A DNA stretch of 64,000 nt from Legionella qingyii. Its GTDB lineage: Bacteria > Pseudomonadota > Gammaproteobacteria > Legionellales > Legionellaceae. Shown in pieces: positions 1-6,931 of the stretch; the stretch's first letter is position 1, and the number at the start of each line of letters is the position of its first letter. Under the pieces are notes generated by a model that ran no database searches, was not told the origin of the DNA, and saw nothing but the letters and a program-made list of their open reading frames with translations. The stretch covers positions 1-64,000 of the forward strand of contig NZ_QHJG01000023.1 in NCBI RefSeq assembly GCF_003184185.1. The letters are read 5' to 3'. The position numbers were made by a program, and so were the translations under genes.

Positions 1-34
1 CTTCAAAAAAAATTATTCTTTTTTTAAAAATAAT

Positions 35-78
35 GGTCACTTTTTGTGACCATCTCTCAGGCTTTATGCCTGAGAGAT
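35..78 (-). terminator. Double hairpin terminator at left edge
   Basis: Two adjacent perfect stem-loops: GGTCAC/GTGACC with a TTTTT loop (35-51), and an 11-bp stem ATCTCTCAGGC/GCCTGAGAGAT with a 5-nt loop (52-78). Read on the minus strand they are followed by an AT-rich run. They lie directly after a short minus-strand frame that stops at 64-66, so they probably terminate leftward transcription. That is inference from structure. Confidence 0.5.
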
Positions 79-157
79 CCACACGAAATTATTCATCGCT
101 TGCTCCAGTTGTGTATTTACAATCATCTGGCGCAATAACTCCTCTGCAAGCATTAAT

Positions 158-304
158 TCAGAAATAGAGAAAATGGCATTGTTCTTTTATGACTTCTCTT
201 CCTAAATAGATATTGACTATGTGATTTGGATTATCTTGTGCTTGAGGTAGGGAGGTCACAAGAACCCATGGCTCTTTAGCAGCTTTTGAATGCCGTTTAC
301 TCAT
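158..304 (-). pseudogene. IS4-family transposase fragment
   Basis: A 48-codon minus-strand frame begins MSKRHSKAAKEPWVLVTSLP and continues with HIVNIY and a following GREVIKEQC. It resembles the conserved 'EPW.L.TSLP ... VNIY..R..IE' stretch that precedes the catalytic Glu in IS4-family transposases. The frame stops at once afterwards, and no N-terminal or C-terminal transposase domains are visible, so this is a degenerate internal scrap. A second short frame (64-153, minus, 29 codons, LMLAEELLRQ...) follows in another phase and may belong to a shifted continuation or to an older gene. Upstream on the minus strand it abuts a MITE-like end (311-339). Confidence 0.45.
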
Positions 305-310
305 GGTAGG

Positions 311-339
311 CTAATGAAGCAATGATCAACAGATCCTAA
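311..339 (-). repeat. Single end of the CTAG-flanked MITE family
   Basis: Read on the minus strand, the stretch reads GATCTGTTGATCATTGCTTC and then ATTAG. It matches the left terminal repeats of the two fuller copies at 9649-9803 and 30355-30447 (GGTCTGTTGATAATTGCTTC, ATTAG). It is preceded by TTAG, which fits the YTAR target pattern seen as CTAG at the other copies. Only one end is recognisable; the other appears lost at the junction with the IS4-type scrap. Confidence 0.5.
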
Positions 340-505
340 TTGATTTTATGATAAATTTTTTCGCAGAAAACCACTTCAAATATCTTGCGATGAATAACAG
401 TGTCGTATTCAAATATGCAAATTTTCCCCAGCCAACTTTTCCTCTTCCATAAAAATTATAGATCTGAATACACTTAACTAGATGTACTTTATGTTATTTG
501 TTTCC

Positions 506-534
506 TTGACAATAGTTTCCTAGTAAACTATATT
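506..534 (+). promoter_or_regulatory. Sigma-70 promoter with embedded MarR-type operator
   Basis: A perfect -35 box TTGACA (506-511) is separated by 17 bp from TATATT (529-534). The spacer is almost filled by the 20-bp near-perfect palindrome ATAGTTTCCTAGTAAACTAT (512-531; one mismatched pair in the core), which also overlaps the -10 box. MarR-family dimers commonly bind such 16-20-bp palindromes over their own promoter, so autorepression of the MarR gene that starts 20 bp downstream is a strong inference. Confidence 0.8.
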
Positions 535-553
535 GCAATTGGAGGCTTTAATA

Positions 554-1024
554 ATGAATAAAATATCTAAAATTAAGGTGAGTGAGTTAACTTCTCACAT
601 TGGCTATTGGATGCGGCTTGTTTCAAACAATGTCTCGCAATCCTTTGCTCGAAAACTCGACTCAAGCAATATTACAGTCGCAGAATGGGTTATCTTGAGA
701 GAAATGTATAGTGATAATGATACAACATCACCAAGTAAAGTTGCAGAATTAACAGGGTTATCTCGCGGTGCTATATCAAAGCTTATTGATCGTTTACTTC
801 ATAAGGGTTTGGTTACTCGTAAAGAAGCAATAGGGGATCGTCGATATCAGGACATCACTATGACTACTAAATCAATTTCTCTAATTCCTGAGCTAGTTGC
901 TCTTGCTGATGAGAATGATGAAAATTTTTTTTCTGTTTTGACAGAATCTGAGCGACAAATGCTCCTTACCGTTTTAAAAAAACTTGCCAAGCATCACCAG
1001 ATGCTCAAACATCCAATTGAATAG
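554..1024 (+). CDS. MarR-family transcriptional regulator
   Basis: A 156-residue winged-helix protein of MarR size. The recognition-helix region has the family look (SPSKVAELTGLSRGAISKLI, then the wing around KEAIGDRRYQ). N-terminal and C-terminal helices would form the dimer interface. I chose ATG 554 because GGAGG sits at 541-545; an upstream in-frame TTG at 533 lies inside the promoter -10 region and is unlikely. It reads directly into the DUF1398 gene 8 bp downstream, so the two form an operon, probably controlled by the palindrome in the promoter. Ligand and targets are unknown. Located in the accessory patch next to tRNA-Phe. Confidence 0.85.
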   Translation: MNKISKIKVSELTSHIGYWMRLVSNNVSQSFARKLDSSNITVAEWVILREMYSDNDTTSPSKVAELTGLSRGAISKLIDRLLHKGLVTRKEAIGDRRYQDITMTTKSISLIPELVALADENDENFFSVLTESERQMLLTVLKKLAKHHQMLKHPIE

Positions 1025-1032
1025 GGGGAATA

Positions 1033-1428
1033 ATGAACAGCAAAATAATTCATGAATGTACGATAGGAGCTCTTGAAGGCAGAGTTTCATTTCCTGAGAC
1101 CGTGAAAAAACTCATAGGTATTGATATTGAACGATATTATGCAGATCTTGTTCGTCTAGAAAAAGTTTTTTATGCTAAAAATGGGGAAACATATATTGAA
1201 CGGTTATCATTTTCAGACTGCCCATGTTTGACCGAGCAATTTGATGTGGAAACCATTAATGCTGCAATACGTAGTATTCAACAAAAGCAAATAGATTATT
1301 CTGAGTTTTTACGACGAATTATTGCAGGAGGTTGTGTGAGTTATGTGGTCTGGATTGATGGACAGTTTGCATCATACTATGGTCGCAAAGGCGAATGTCA
1401 TATTGAAAAATTTCCTTCTAAGGAATAG
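1033..1428 (+). CDS. DUF1398 family protein (YbcV-like)
   Basis: A 131-residue soluble protein that I recognise as DUF1398, the E. coli YbcV-like family sometimes labelled 'phage envelope protein'. Supporting features are the length, the N-terminal helix segment with YYADLVR..KVFYAKNGE, and the C-terminal CVSYVVWIDGQ..SYYGRKGE block. The biochemical role is not established. A GGGGGA ribosome site lies at 1025-1030 and the gene follows the MarR regulator by 8 bp, so the regulator probably controls it. The family pairing is the only functional hint here. Confidence 0.7.
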   Translation: MNSKIIHECTIGALEGRVSFPETVKKLIGIDIERYYADLVRLEKVFYAKNGETYIERLSFSDCPCLTEQFDVETINAAIRSIQQKQIDYSEFLRRIIAGGCVSYVVWIDGQFASYYGRKGECHIEKFPSKE

Positions 1429-1434
1429 TTGCTA

Positions 1435-1475
1435 AGCAGAGCGAATAAATCGCTAAATATTTAATTCGCTCCGCT
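1435..1475 (+). terminator. Hairpin after MarR-DUF1398 operon
   Basis: Inverted arms AGCAGAGCGAAT (1435-1446) and ATTCGCTCCGCT (1464-1475) pair with a single mismatch around an AT-rich loop. The position, 7 bp after the DUF1398 stop, suits a transcription terminator, although no strong T-run follows. Confidence 0.45.
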
Positions 1476-1570
1476 AAATTGATTGCAATTAAATGTCGCT
1501 TCTTTTATAGGGGCTTTAATTTCATCACTATCTTCTTTAATATCTGAAACAAAATAGGATAGCCTTGTAA

Positions 1571-1614
1571 AGGCCTCGAATTTTGCATTATGGCTAATTC
1601 AAAATTCAAGGCCT
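1571..1614. repeat. Imperfect inverted repeat
   Basis: Arms AGGCCTCGAATTTTG (1571-1585) and CAAAATTCAAGGCCT (1600-1614) are complementary except for one position and enclose a 14-bp spacer. It lies in the 460-bp gap between the DUF1398 gene and the ISL3 element. No ORF or family name can be assigned; it may be a terminator or a mobile-element relic. Confidence 0.4.
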
Positions 1615-1690
1615 GAGCCTTTCTCTGCTTTTTTCACTGCATGTTACAAAATTTAGATTATGTTTAAATTAAATAGGATACTAATGCTAA

Positions 1691-1828
1691 CTAAATGAAT
1701 TTGCGCAAGCAGGTTCTCATGTAAAGGGTACCAAAACAGATATTGAACAATCCAATCAAAATAACTCTAATCAATCGAATAATCAAACCAGTCAGCAACC
1801 TATAAATAATGGGCTCTACACCATTTGA
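1691..1828 (+). pseudogene. C-terminal coding remnant cut by the ISL3 element
   Basis: From 1691 an open frame of about 45 codons reads ...FAQAGSHVKGTKTDIEQSNQ followed by a strongly Asn/Gln/Ser-rich tail, and stops with TGA inside the left end of the ISL3 element. There is no start codon or ribosome site. The composition looks like the tail of a real protein truncated or joined by the IS. The parent gene cannot be identified. Confidence 0.3.
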
Positions 1829-3068
1829 GGAGGCACTTTAATCAAATTAGTCTAGACTAAGTCCTTGATTTAGCGATCAAAAGGAGATTAAAGTGCCGAA
1901 GTACAATCTTATCCTAAATTTACCTGGATTTTCCATAGTAAAAGTGAGCGGATATCAACCATTATTATTAGATGTAAGATACAACCGATTAGCGCGTTGT
2001 AGTCACTGTCAAAGTAAGAAAGTACGGAAGAAAGCCTCGTATATACGAAAGGTTGATCATGAGTTAATAGGCCATAGGCGAAGTATATTAAGGTTTAAAG
2101 CGTATAAGTTGTATTGTTATGCGTGTAGCCGCTATAGTAATCAACAATTCCCCGGCATCAATAAACATCAACGCGCGACTTGGCGAGCGCAGGCAGCAGT
2201 TTTTCATGAGCATAGTCGAGGAGTATCTCAAAAAGACTTATCGGCGCGTTATAAGAAAGGCAAAGCGACGATAGAACGCTGGTATCAGCGTCATTATAAA
2301 GAACAACATAGAGAGTTAATAAATAAACCCTGTCCGATAGTCTTGGGTATTGATGAACATTTTTTTAGTAAGAAAGAAGGATTCGCAACTACCTTATGTG
2401 ACCTAAGAAAACATAAAGTGTTTGATGTAGTGAAAGGGAGAAGTGAAGGTGATTTGAAAGAGTACCTAATGCCGCTTCCTGGGAAAGAACGAGTTAAAGT
2501 GATTTGTATGGACTTAAGTAGCACTTATCGTTCTCTGGTAAAAAAGTACTTTCCTAATGCAATGATAGTAGCCGATAGATTCCATGTAATTCGATTAATA
2601 CAGCATCAATGTATGATGACTTATCGAGAGCTATCGAACAAGATAAAAAGCAATAGAGGTATCCTGGCGTTACTAAGAACAAGACCCGATAACTTAAGTT
2701 ACGAGAAGAAAACCAAACGAGATGCTTTTTTAACTCAAAACCCAGCAATTGAGGCTATCTATCAATTCCAGCAACAGCTGCATTCGCTCTTGATGAAGAG
2801 AGCATTAACCCAAAAAGCATGTCGTAAAGTAATCCCAACATTCCTGGATATGTTGTCTGAATTAAAACAAAGCGCATTTAAAGCCTTAGCCTCTTTAGGC
2901 AAAACTCTAAATGCCTGGAAAGATGAGGTGGCTAGAATGTGGCGGTTTAGCAAATCTAATGGAATAACTGAAGGCTTTCATCGCAAAATGAAACTCATTC
3001 AGCGAAGGGCTTATGGTTTTAGAAATTTAGAAAATTAGAGAGTGCGTGTTAGGGTGCTTTGCTGTTAA
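1811..3068 (+). mobile_element. ISL3-family insertion sequence, right end missing
   Basis: The left end GGGCTCTACACCATTTGAGG (1811-1830) has the GGCTCT... form typical of ISL3 terminal repeats and is followed by the transposase. No matching TGTAGAGCC-type right end occurs between the transposase and the tRNA-Phe gene 58 bp further on, so the right end has been deleted or replaced. The element ends somewhere after 3068. No target duplication can be assessed. Confidence 0.7.
1893..3038 (+). CDS. ISL3-family transposase with premature stop
   Basis: A DDE transposase of 381 residues. The N-terminal zinc-finger pairs CSHC and CYAC are present. The three acidic positions appear as GIDEHFF, then MDLSSTY with ADRFHV, and finally GITEGFHRKMKLIQRRAYGF. 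It starts at GTG 1893 behind AAAGGAGATT. The normal family C-terminus 'FRNFENYRLRVRVLC' is interrupted: after GFRNLEN the expected Tyr codon is TAG (3036-3038), and the same frame continues RVRVRVLCC to TAA at 3066-3068. A single nonsense change has therefore removed about ten residues. Together with the missing right terminal repeat, the copy is probably immobile. Confidence 0.85.
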   Translation: MPKYNLILNLPGFSIVKVSGYQPLLLDVRYNRLARCSHCQSKKVRKKASYIRKVDHELIGHRRSILRFKAYKLYCYACSRYSNQQFPGINKHQRATWRAQAAVFHEHSRGVSQKDLSARYKKGKATIERWYQRHYKEQHRELINKPCPIVLGIDEHFFSKKEGFATTLCDLRKHKVFDVVKGRSEGDLKEYLMPLPGKERVKVICMDLSSTYRSLVKKYFPNAMIVADRFHVIRLIQHQCMMTYRELSNKIKSNRGILALLRTRPDNLSYEKKTKRDAFLTQNPAIEAIYQFQQQLHSLLMKRALTQKACRKVIPTFLDMLSELKQSAFKALASLGKTLNAWKDEVARMWRFSKSNGITEGFHRKMKLIQRRAYGFRNLEN

Positions 3069-3125
3069 ATGTGAGTGCCCCTGTAATTGGGAAAGAGGCA
3101 ATAAATCGTTATACTCGGGTTCTCA

Positions 3126-3201
<76 letters not shown>

Positions 3202-3756
3202 CCGAGGGTTGCTATTAAACTCCGATAAACGTTTTGAGTCAAGTGTTGAATGCAAATTTTTTTGAAAAAATAATTATTGTTATTACAAGAGGATTTATTT
3301 CTAACTATTTATTTCATTTGTTTTTTTGCATCAAATTGCTTTTACGCATAATTTATTAGAATTTATTTATTAATTTTATCTCTTTATGATCAATTCAAGA
3401 TCAAAATGGAAGATTAATTTCGATTTTGAGTATGTTTCATCATGTAGAGATGGAACGAGGGGCAAAACCTTTTGAGTGGATTTGTCTCTTATTAATTTTT
3501 TTAACTAAATAACTCTCGATTCGTCCCTTGTGAAAATTTTCGCTCAGTATGTCTAGGGTTATACAGTATCTATCTCGGGTTTACTGGATTTAGAAACACA
3601 TCGAAACATTTTGGAATACTCATATTACAAGAAATCTATCCCTTAATTTTTATAAAGAATCAAATTCTTACAATTAGTGATCACTCTTAACAAATCGTTA
3701 AGGTTTTATAGTGTATTATTCACGCCTAGCTAAAACGAATCAAATATTCTGTCATT
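3202..3756. other. AT-rich intergenic region upstream of the MICAL-like gene
   Basis: About 550 bp with no supportable gene. Its only notable element is the TTAA-N7-TTAA site near the right end, described separately. It separates the tRNA-Phe/accessory patch from the flavoprotein gene. Confidence 0.5.
3686..3719 (+). promoter_or_regulatory. PmrA-box-like site and promoter of the MICAL-like gene
   Basis: CTTAACAAATCGTTAAG (3686-3702) contains two TTAA half-sites spaced 11 bp apart, the spacing of enterobacterial PmrA boxes (YTTAAK-N5-YTTAAK). TATTAT-like -10 sequences follow at 3714-3719. Legionella PmrA is known to activate many effector genes through TTAA-containing tandem sites. The match here is imperfect, and the palindromic reading of the site is an alternative. 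Confidence 0.4.
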
Positions 3757-3810
3757 ATGATGTTTAGTGAATGGACTCGCTCTTGCTCAATAATTTTTAA
3801 GAGAGAAGTG

Positions 3811-5844
3811 ATGACTATTCATGTATTTATAGGCAGTGGACCAGCTAATCTTCATCGTGCAATCAAAATCAAAAATCTTGACCCTGATGCTCAAATTATT
3901 TTGATTGATAATCGCTTAAGACCAGAGACCCTAGATATTGACAGAGATGAAGCACGTGCCAATATTTTTCGTTTTGAAAATGAAGATGTCACCCAAAAAT
4001 TAATTGCTGATGGAGTGAATTTGGATGGCTTAATTCATGAGCGTGATTTTTCCGTGGTTCAAGGATTTCAGCACGGCGATGATAAAGTTTTCTCGAACAA
4101 GCGTTTTTCTCAAATTCAAATTCGCGATTTACAACTTGCCTTCCTAAAGACATTATTTTCCAAGGGGAAAAAGCCTGTATTGATAAATCAGAATGTCGAT
4201 GTAACTAACGATGCATCAATACAAAAAGGAGTTGCTGAGCTTATAAAGGGTTTAAATACTGAAAACCAGGATATTCAAATTCATGTGGCGACTGGTGCTT
4301 TAAGAGACGATAAGAAAAAACAACAAATTATTTATCCAGAAAAAACGCAACTCCTTATGCCTGAGGCTACAGAAGATGTTAAAGGGATGACTGAGGTACC
4401 ATGCCATGGCACCACTACATTTGTTATCACTGGAAAAGTAACTTGTGATGATTTAAGAGATAATCAACGTTCATTGGATCTTACTAGTTGGCAATCTGCA
4501 TTAAAAGAGTTTGGTTGGAACCTCGTTCGTCCACCTCGCATCCGTGTATTTTATGCCAATGATATTCTATATATTGGCGCTGAAATTCCAGCAAAAATGA
4601 TGGATGAAAAAAATGCACCTATAAAAGAGTATGAAGAGCAGATAACCCAATATACTCGTAAGATAGCCAGTTTAGTCTTTCCTAATTTACCAATTAATGA
4701 ATTACCGGTTAATCCTCATTTGCGCTCAAGATTCCGAACCCCTCGAGGTGAGAAAGGGACAGTCATTACTACCATTAGCTCTGATGTTCAAAATATAACT
4801 ATTTTTCATCACGGTGATAGTCGCTATCTGCCGCACTATCAGACCGGTAGTGGTTTTGTTACTGGATTTTTACAAAATGAACTCTATGCAGAGGTTTATG
4901 GACGAACGTCTTTTAAAGAACTGCTGGAATTGGCTTATAAGAAAGATCCTAGGGGTGTTTATAAAGGCATTCATGCTTCTACATTAGAAGCCACTTATAT
5001 GAAATTAACTGGAAATGATAAAAATGCAGCTCTAGATGCGTTCCGCAAAGAGTTGTTCATGGCCTTTTCCAGAGACATTATAGAAGAAAACAAGGCAAAA
5101 GTTGGTCGTTATTTAAATGCTCTTCATAGTCAAGAATTAGAAGCGTTTAAACAACCAGATTTGTTTGAAGAAATTATAGATCTTTATAATAAACATGTTC
5201 ATTTGAAGTTAAAAGCGGAGCAATTTAAGGGCATCGATCAGCGCGTTGCAGTAGTACAATTGTTAAAAACAAATAATGTTGGCTTCTTAAATGCAATATT
5301 ACCTCGGTTGCTCAACAAAGATTTTTCAAACATTCCTGAGAAACAATTACTGCATATACGCAATATGCACGTTCTTGATTATGAGAATAATTTAAAGAAG
5401 GAAGACGATATAGCTCCTCATATTTCTCGAATCGATAAAATCCTAAAGGGTGCTGCCCTTGTGAATTCTGTTAAACAACACAATTTTAAGGATATTGTCC
5501 TCAAAAATATGAAAAATCTGGCAGATGAAGATAGCGGTGAGTTAAAGAGTAAACTTACAGCACTTATAAAAAGCATCGAAAGCAATAAGAATTTACATTG
5601 TCGTGCTTTCTTTTCATTTTTTAAGGGCAAACACAGTGACACCATTAATAAGTTTATTGAGGATATGAAGCTTATCACAAAGAATGATGATCTCGAGTTA
5701 ATGCGGGTTGATGCTTTAAGAACGATTATGGCGTTTAATAACAAACTGATTACTGGGAATTCTCAAAGAACACTTCATGCGTTGCAGCAAGTAACCTCTG
5801 ATGTGTTTAAATCCAATATTCTCATGTCCTATGTTAAATCTTAA
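3811..5844 (+). CDS. MICAL-like FAD-dependent monooxygenase domain protein, candidate effector
   Basis: A 677-residue soluble protein. A dinucleotide-binding motif opens it (IHVFIGSGPANLHRA, residues about 3-17). It is followed by an acidic beta-2 end (LIDNR), an IRDLQLAFLKTLF stretch resembling the 'IRQLQ' region of MICAL flavoproteins, and a second FAD motif HHGDSRYLPHYQTGSGFVTG around residues 337-356. This order is that of class-A flavin monooxygenases. The last 270 or so residues are helical, Lys-rich and of unknown family. ATG 3811 is preferred, with GAGAGAAGTG upstream; an in-frame ATG at 3757 lacks a ribosome site. It stands alone, with a terminator behind it and a PmrA-like box in front. 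Effector status is inference; substrate unknown. Confidence 0.55.
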   Translation: MTIHVFIGSGPANLHRAIKIKNLDPDAQIILIDNRLRPETLDIDRDEARANIFRFENEDVTQKLIADGVNLDGLIHERDFSVVQGFQHGDDKVFSNKRFSQIQIRDLQLAFLKTLFSKGKKPVLINQNVDVTNDASIQKGVAELIKGLNTENQDIQIHVATGALRDDKKKQQIIYPEKTQLLMPEATEDVKGMTEVPCHGTTTFVITGKVTCDDLRDNQRSLDLTSWQSALKEFGWNLVRPPRIRVFYANDILYIGAEIPAKMMDEKNAPIKEYEEQITQYTRKIASLVFPNLPINELPVNPHLRSRFRTPRGEKGTVITTISSDVQNITIFHHGDSRYLPHYQTGSGFVTGFLQNELYAEVYGRTSFKELLELAYKKDPRGVYKGIHASTLEATYMKLTGNDKNAALDAFRKELFMAFSRDIIEENKAKVGRYLNALHSQELEAFKQPDLFEEIIDLYNKHVHLKLKAEQFKGIDQRVAVVQLLKTNNVGFLNAILPRLLNKDFSNIPEKQLLHIRNMHVLDYENNLKKEDDIAPHISRIDKILKGAALVNSVKQHNFKDIVLKNMKNLADEDSGELKSKLTALIKSIESNKNLHCRAFFSFFKGKHSDTINKFIEDMKLITKNDDLELMRVDALRTIMAFNNKLITGNSQRTLHALQQVTSDVFKSNILMSYVKS

Positions 5845-5850
5845 TTACAC

Positions 5851-5876
5851 AAACTCCTCCGACTCAGGAGGAGTTT
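5851..5876 (+). terminator. Rho-independent terminator
   Basis: A perfect 10-bp stem AAACTCCTCC/GGAGGAGTTT with loop GACTCA follows the flavoprotein stop by 6 bp and is trailed by a T-rich stretch (CACTTCTTTTTC). Confidence 0.8.
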
Positions 5877-5891
5877 CACTTCTTTTTCAAT

Positions 5892-5934
5892 CTTATGGGA
5901 TGAGCTGCACCAATTTTAGTGCTAGTCCCATAAG
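5892..5934. repeat. Inverted repeat between convergent genes
   Basis: Arms CTTATGGGA and TCCCATAAG enclose a partly complementary centre (GAGC/GCT, CAC/GTG). It lies 47 bp beyond the 3' end of yggX on the minus strand and may terminate it. Confidence 0.4.
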
Positions 5935-5980
5935 TACATTGATTTTTCAGCAGAGAGAAACCATTGTCTAATATATTGAT

Positions 5981-6247
5981 TTATTCAGGAGTGTACCCTG
6001 CAGGTTTTTGAGAGCCCTCACCAAAAAAATATTTTTGCATCTCTTCTTTTAAAAACTCACGGGCTTTAGCTTCCATTAAATTCAGACGGTATTCGTTGAT
6101 GATCATGGTTTGATGGGATAGCCACATATTCCAAGCTTGTTTTGATACTTCATTATAAATCCGTTCTCCTAATGCTCCAGGGAAGGGAGGGGTTAATAAG
6201 CCTTCGGCTTCTTGTTTTAACTTACAGCAATATACTGTTCTGGTCAT
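5981..6247 (-). CDS. yggX: Probable Fe(2+)-trafficking protein YggX
   Basis: An 88-residue protein matching YggX along its whole length: the N-terminal [44 protein letters not shown] and the terminal GYTPE are family hallmarks. YggX protects iron-sulfur clusters from oxidative damage and is linked to Fe(II) supply. I chose the ATG at 6247, where GAGG lies 8 bp upstream and the length fits the family; an ATG four codons earlier is possible. It is a single gene here, usually paired with mutY in other gammaproteobacteria, but mutY is not in this window. Confidence 0.9.
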   Translation of the reverse strand: MTRTVYCCKLKQEAEGLLTPPFPGALGERIYNEVSKQAWNMWLSHQTMIINEYRLNLMEAKAREFLKEEMQKYFFGEGSQKPAGYTPE

Positions 6248-6327
6248 GTTTTGCCTCATATTTCCAACATATAAACTTGTATAGTTTACGTGTTATTCGG
6301 CAATTGTGTACTTAAAAATATTTATTT

Positions 6328-6885
6328 TTAATCTGAACGATGTTTTGCCTGTGCCAATAAAATATGTTGAGATAGAATTTGCTCCTGCTCGTTAGTTAAT
6401 CCGTTAAACGATACTGCTGTACGGTACGTATTTTCGTTTTGGTATTGGCTATAGACTACAGTCCCTTCAACGATTATGGGTATCATTTTCGGTTTAGTAT
6501 AGATTACCAATTTTAACAGCGTTTTCTCTTTAATGAGATCAGGTGTTTTAAATGCCATCCCACCTAGACTGATATTGACCTTGCGTAGCTGAATGGTATT
6601 TGTCATCAGCATTTGTCGTGATAAATAGTCTATTTTGGCATTGAGCAGGTTAAGGTAATGGGCTATGGTTGGTTCTTTTAGTGCAATGACTTGGGTTAGT
6701 TCAGCCAACTCATAATCAATTTCTTGAAAATAATGCGCTGCCTCAAGGTATCGTTGTCCATTTTTTCCCAAAAGTTGATCCACAACTGTGCGATCAGGAC
6801 ACAGTTCCCCTGGTTCCATAATTCGGTAGTTAAAATAAATGTGATCTTCTACTCGAAAATGTTGACGTCTCTCATGTATAGGCAT
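6328..6885 (-). CDS. PilZ-domain protein
   Basis: A 185-residue protein with the two c-di-GMP contact motifs of PilZ domains: RxxxR as RRQHFR at residues 6-11, and N/DxSxxG as NISLGG at 104-109. Between them lies an approximately 70-residue helical insertion (EAAHYFQEIDYELAELT...), so the barrel is split as in insert-bearing PilZ variants. It probably binds c-di-GMP and acts as a cytoplasmic adaptor; the partner is unknown. It lies 47 bp from the 865-residue orphan gene on the same strand and may be co-transcribed with it. The REC-GGDEF-EAL protein at 47.3 kb is a possible c-di-GMP source in the same window, but no link is shown. Confidence 0.75.
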   Translation of the reverse strand: MPIHERRQHFRVEDHIYFNYRIMEPGELCPDRTVVDQLLGKNGQRYLEAAHYFQEIDYELAELTQVIALKEPTIAHYLNLLNAKIDYLSRQMLMTNTIQLRKVNISLGGMAFKTPDLIKEKTLLKLVIYTKPKMIPIIVEGTVVYSQYQNENTYRTAVSFNGLTNEQEQILSQHILLAQAKHRSD

Positions 6886-6931
6886 AGTAGCTCCATTAAC
6901 TGCATTTTAGTAAACAAGTCTCCTTGACTTA

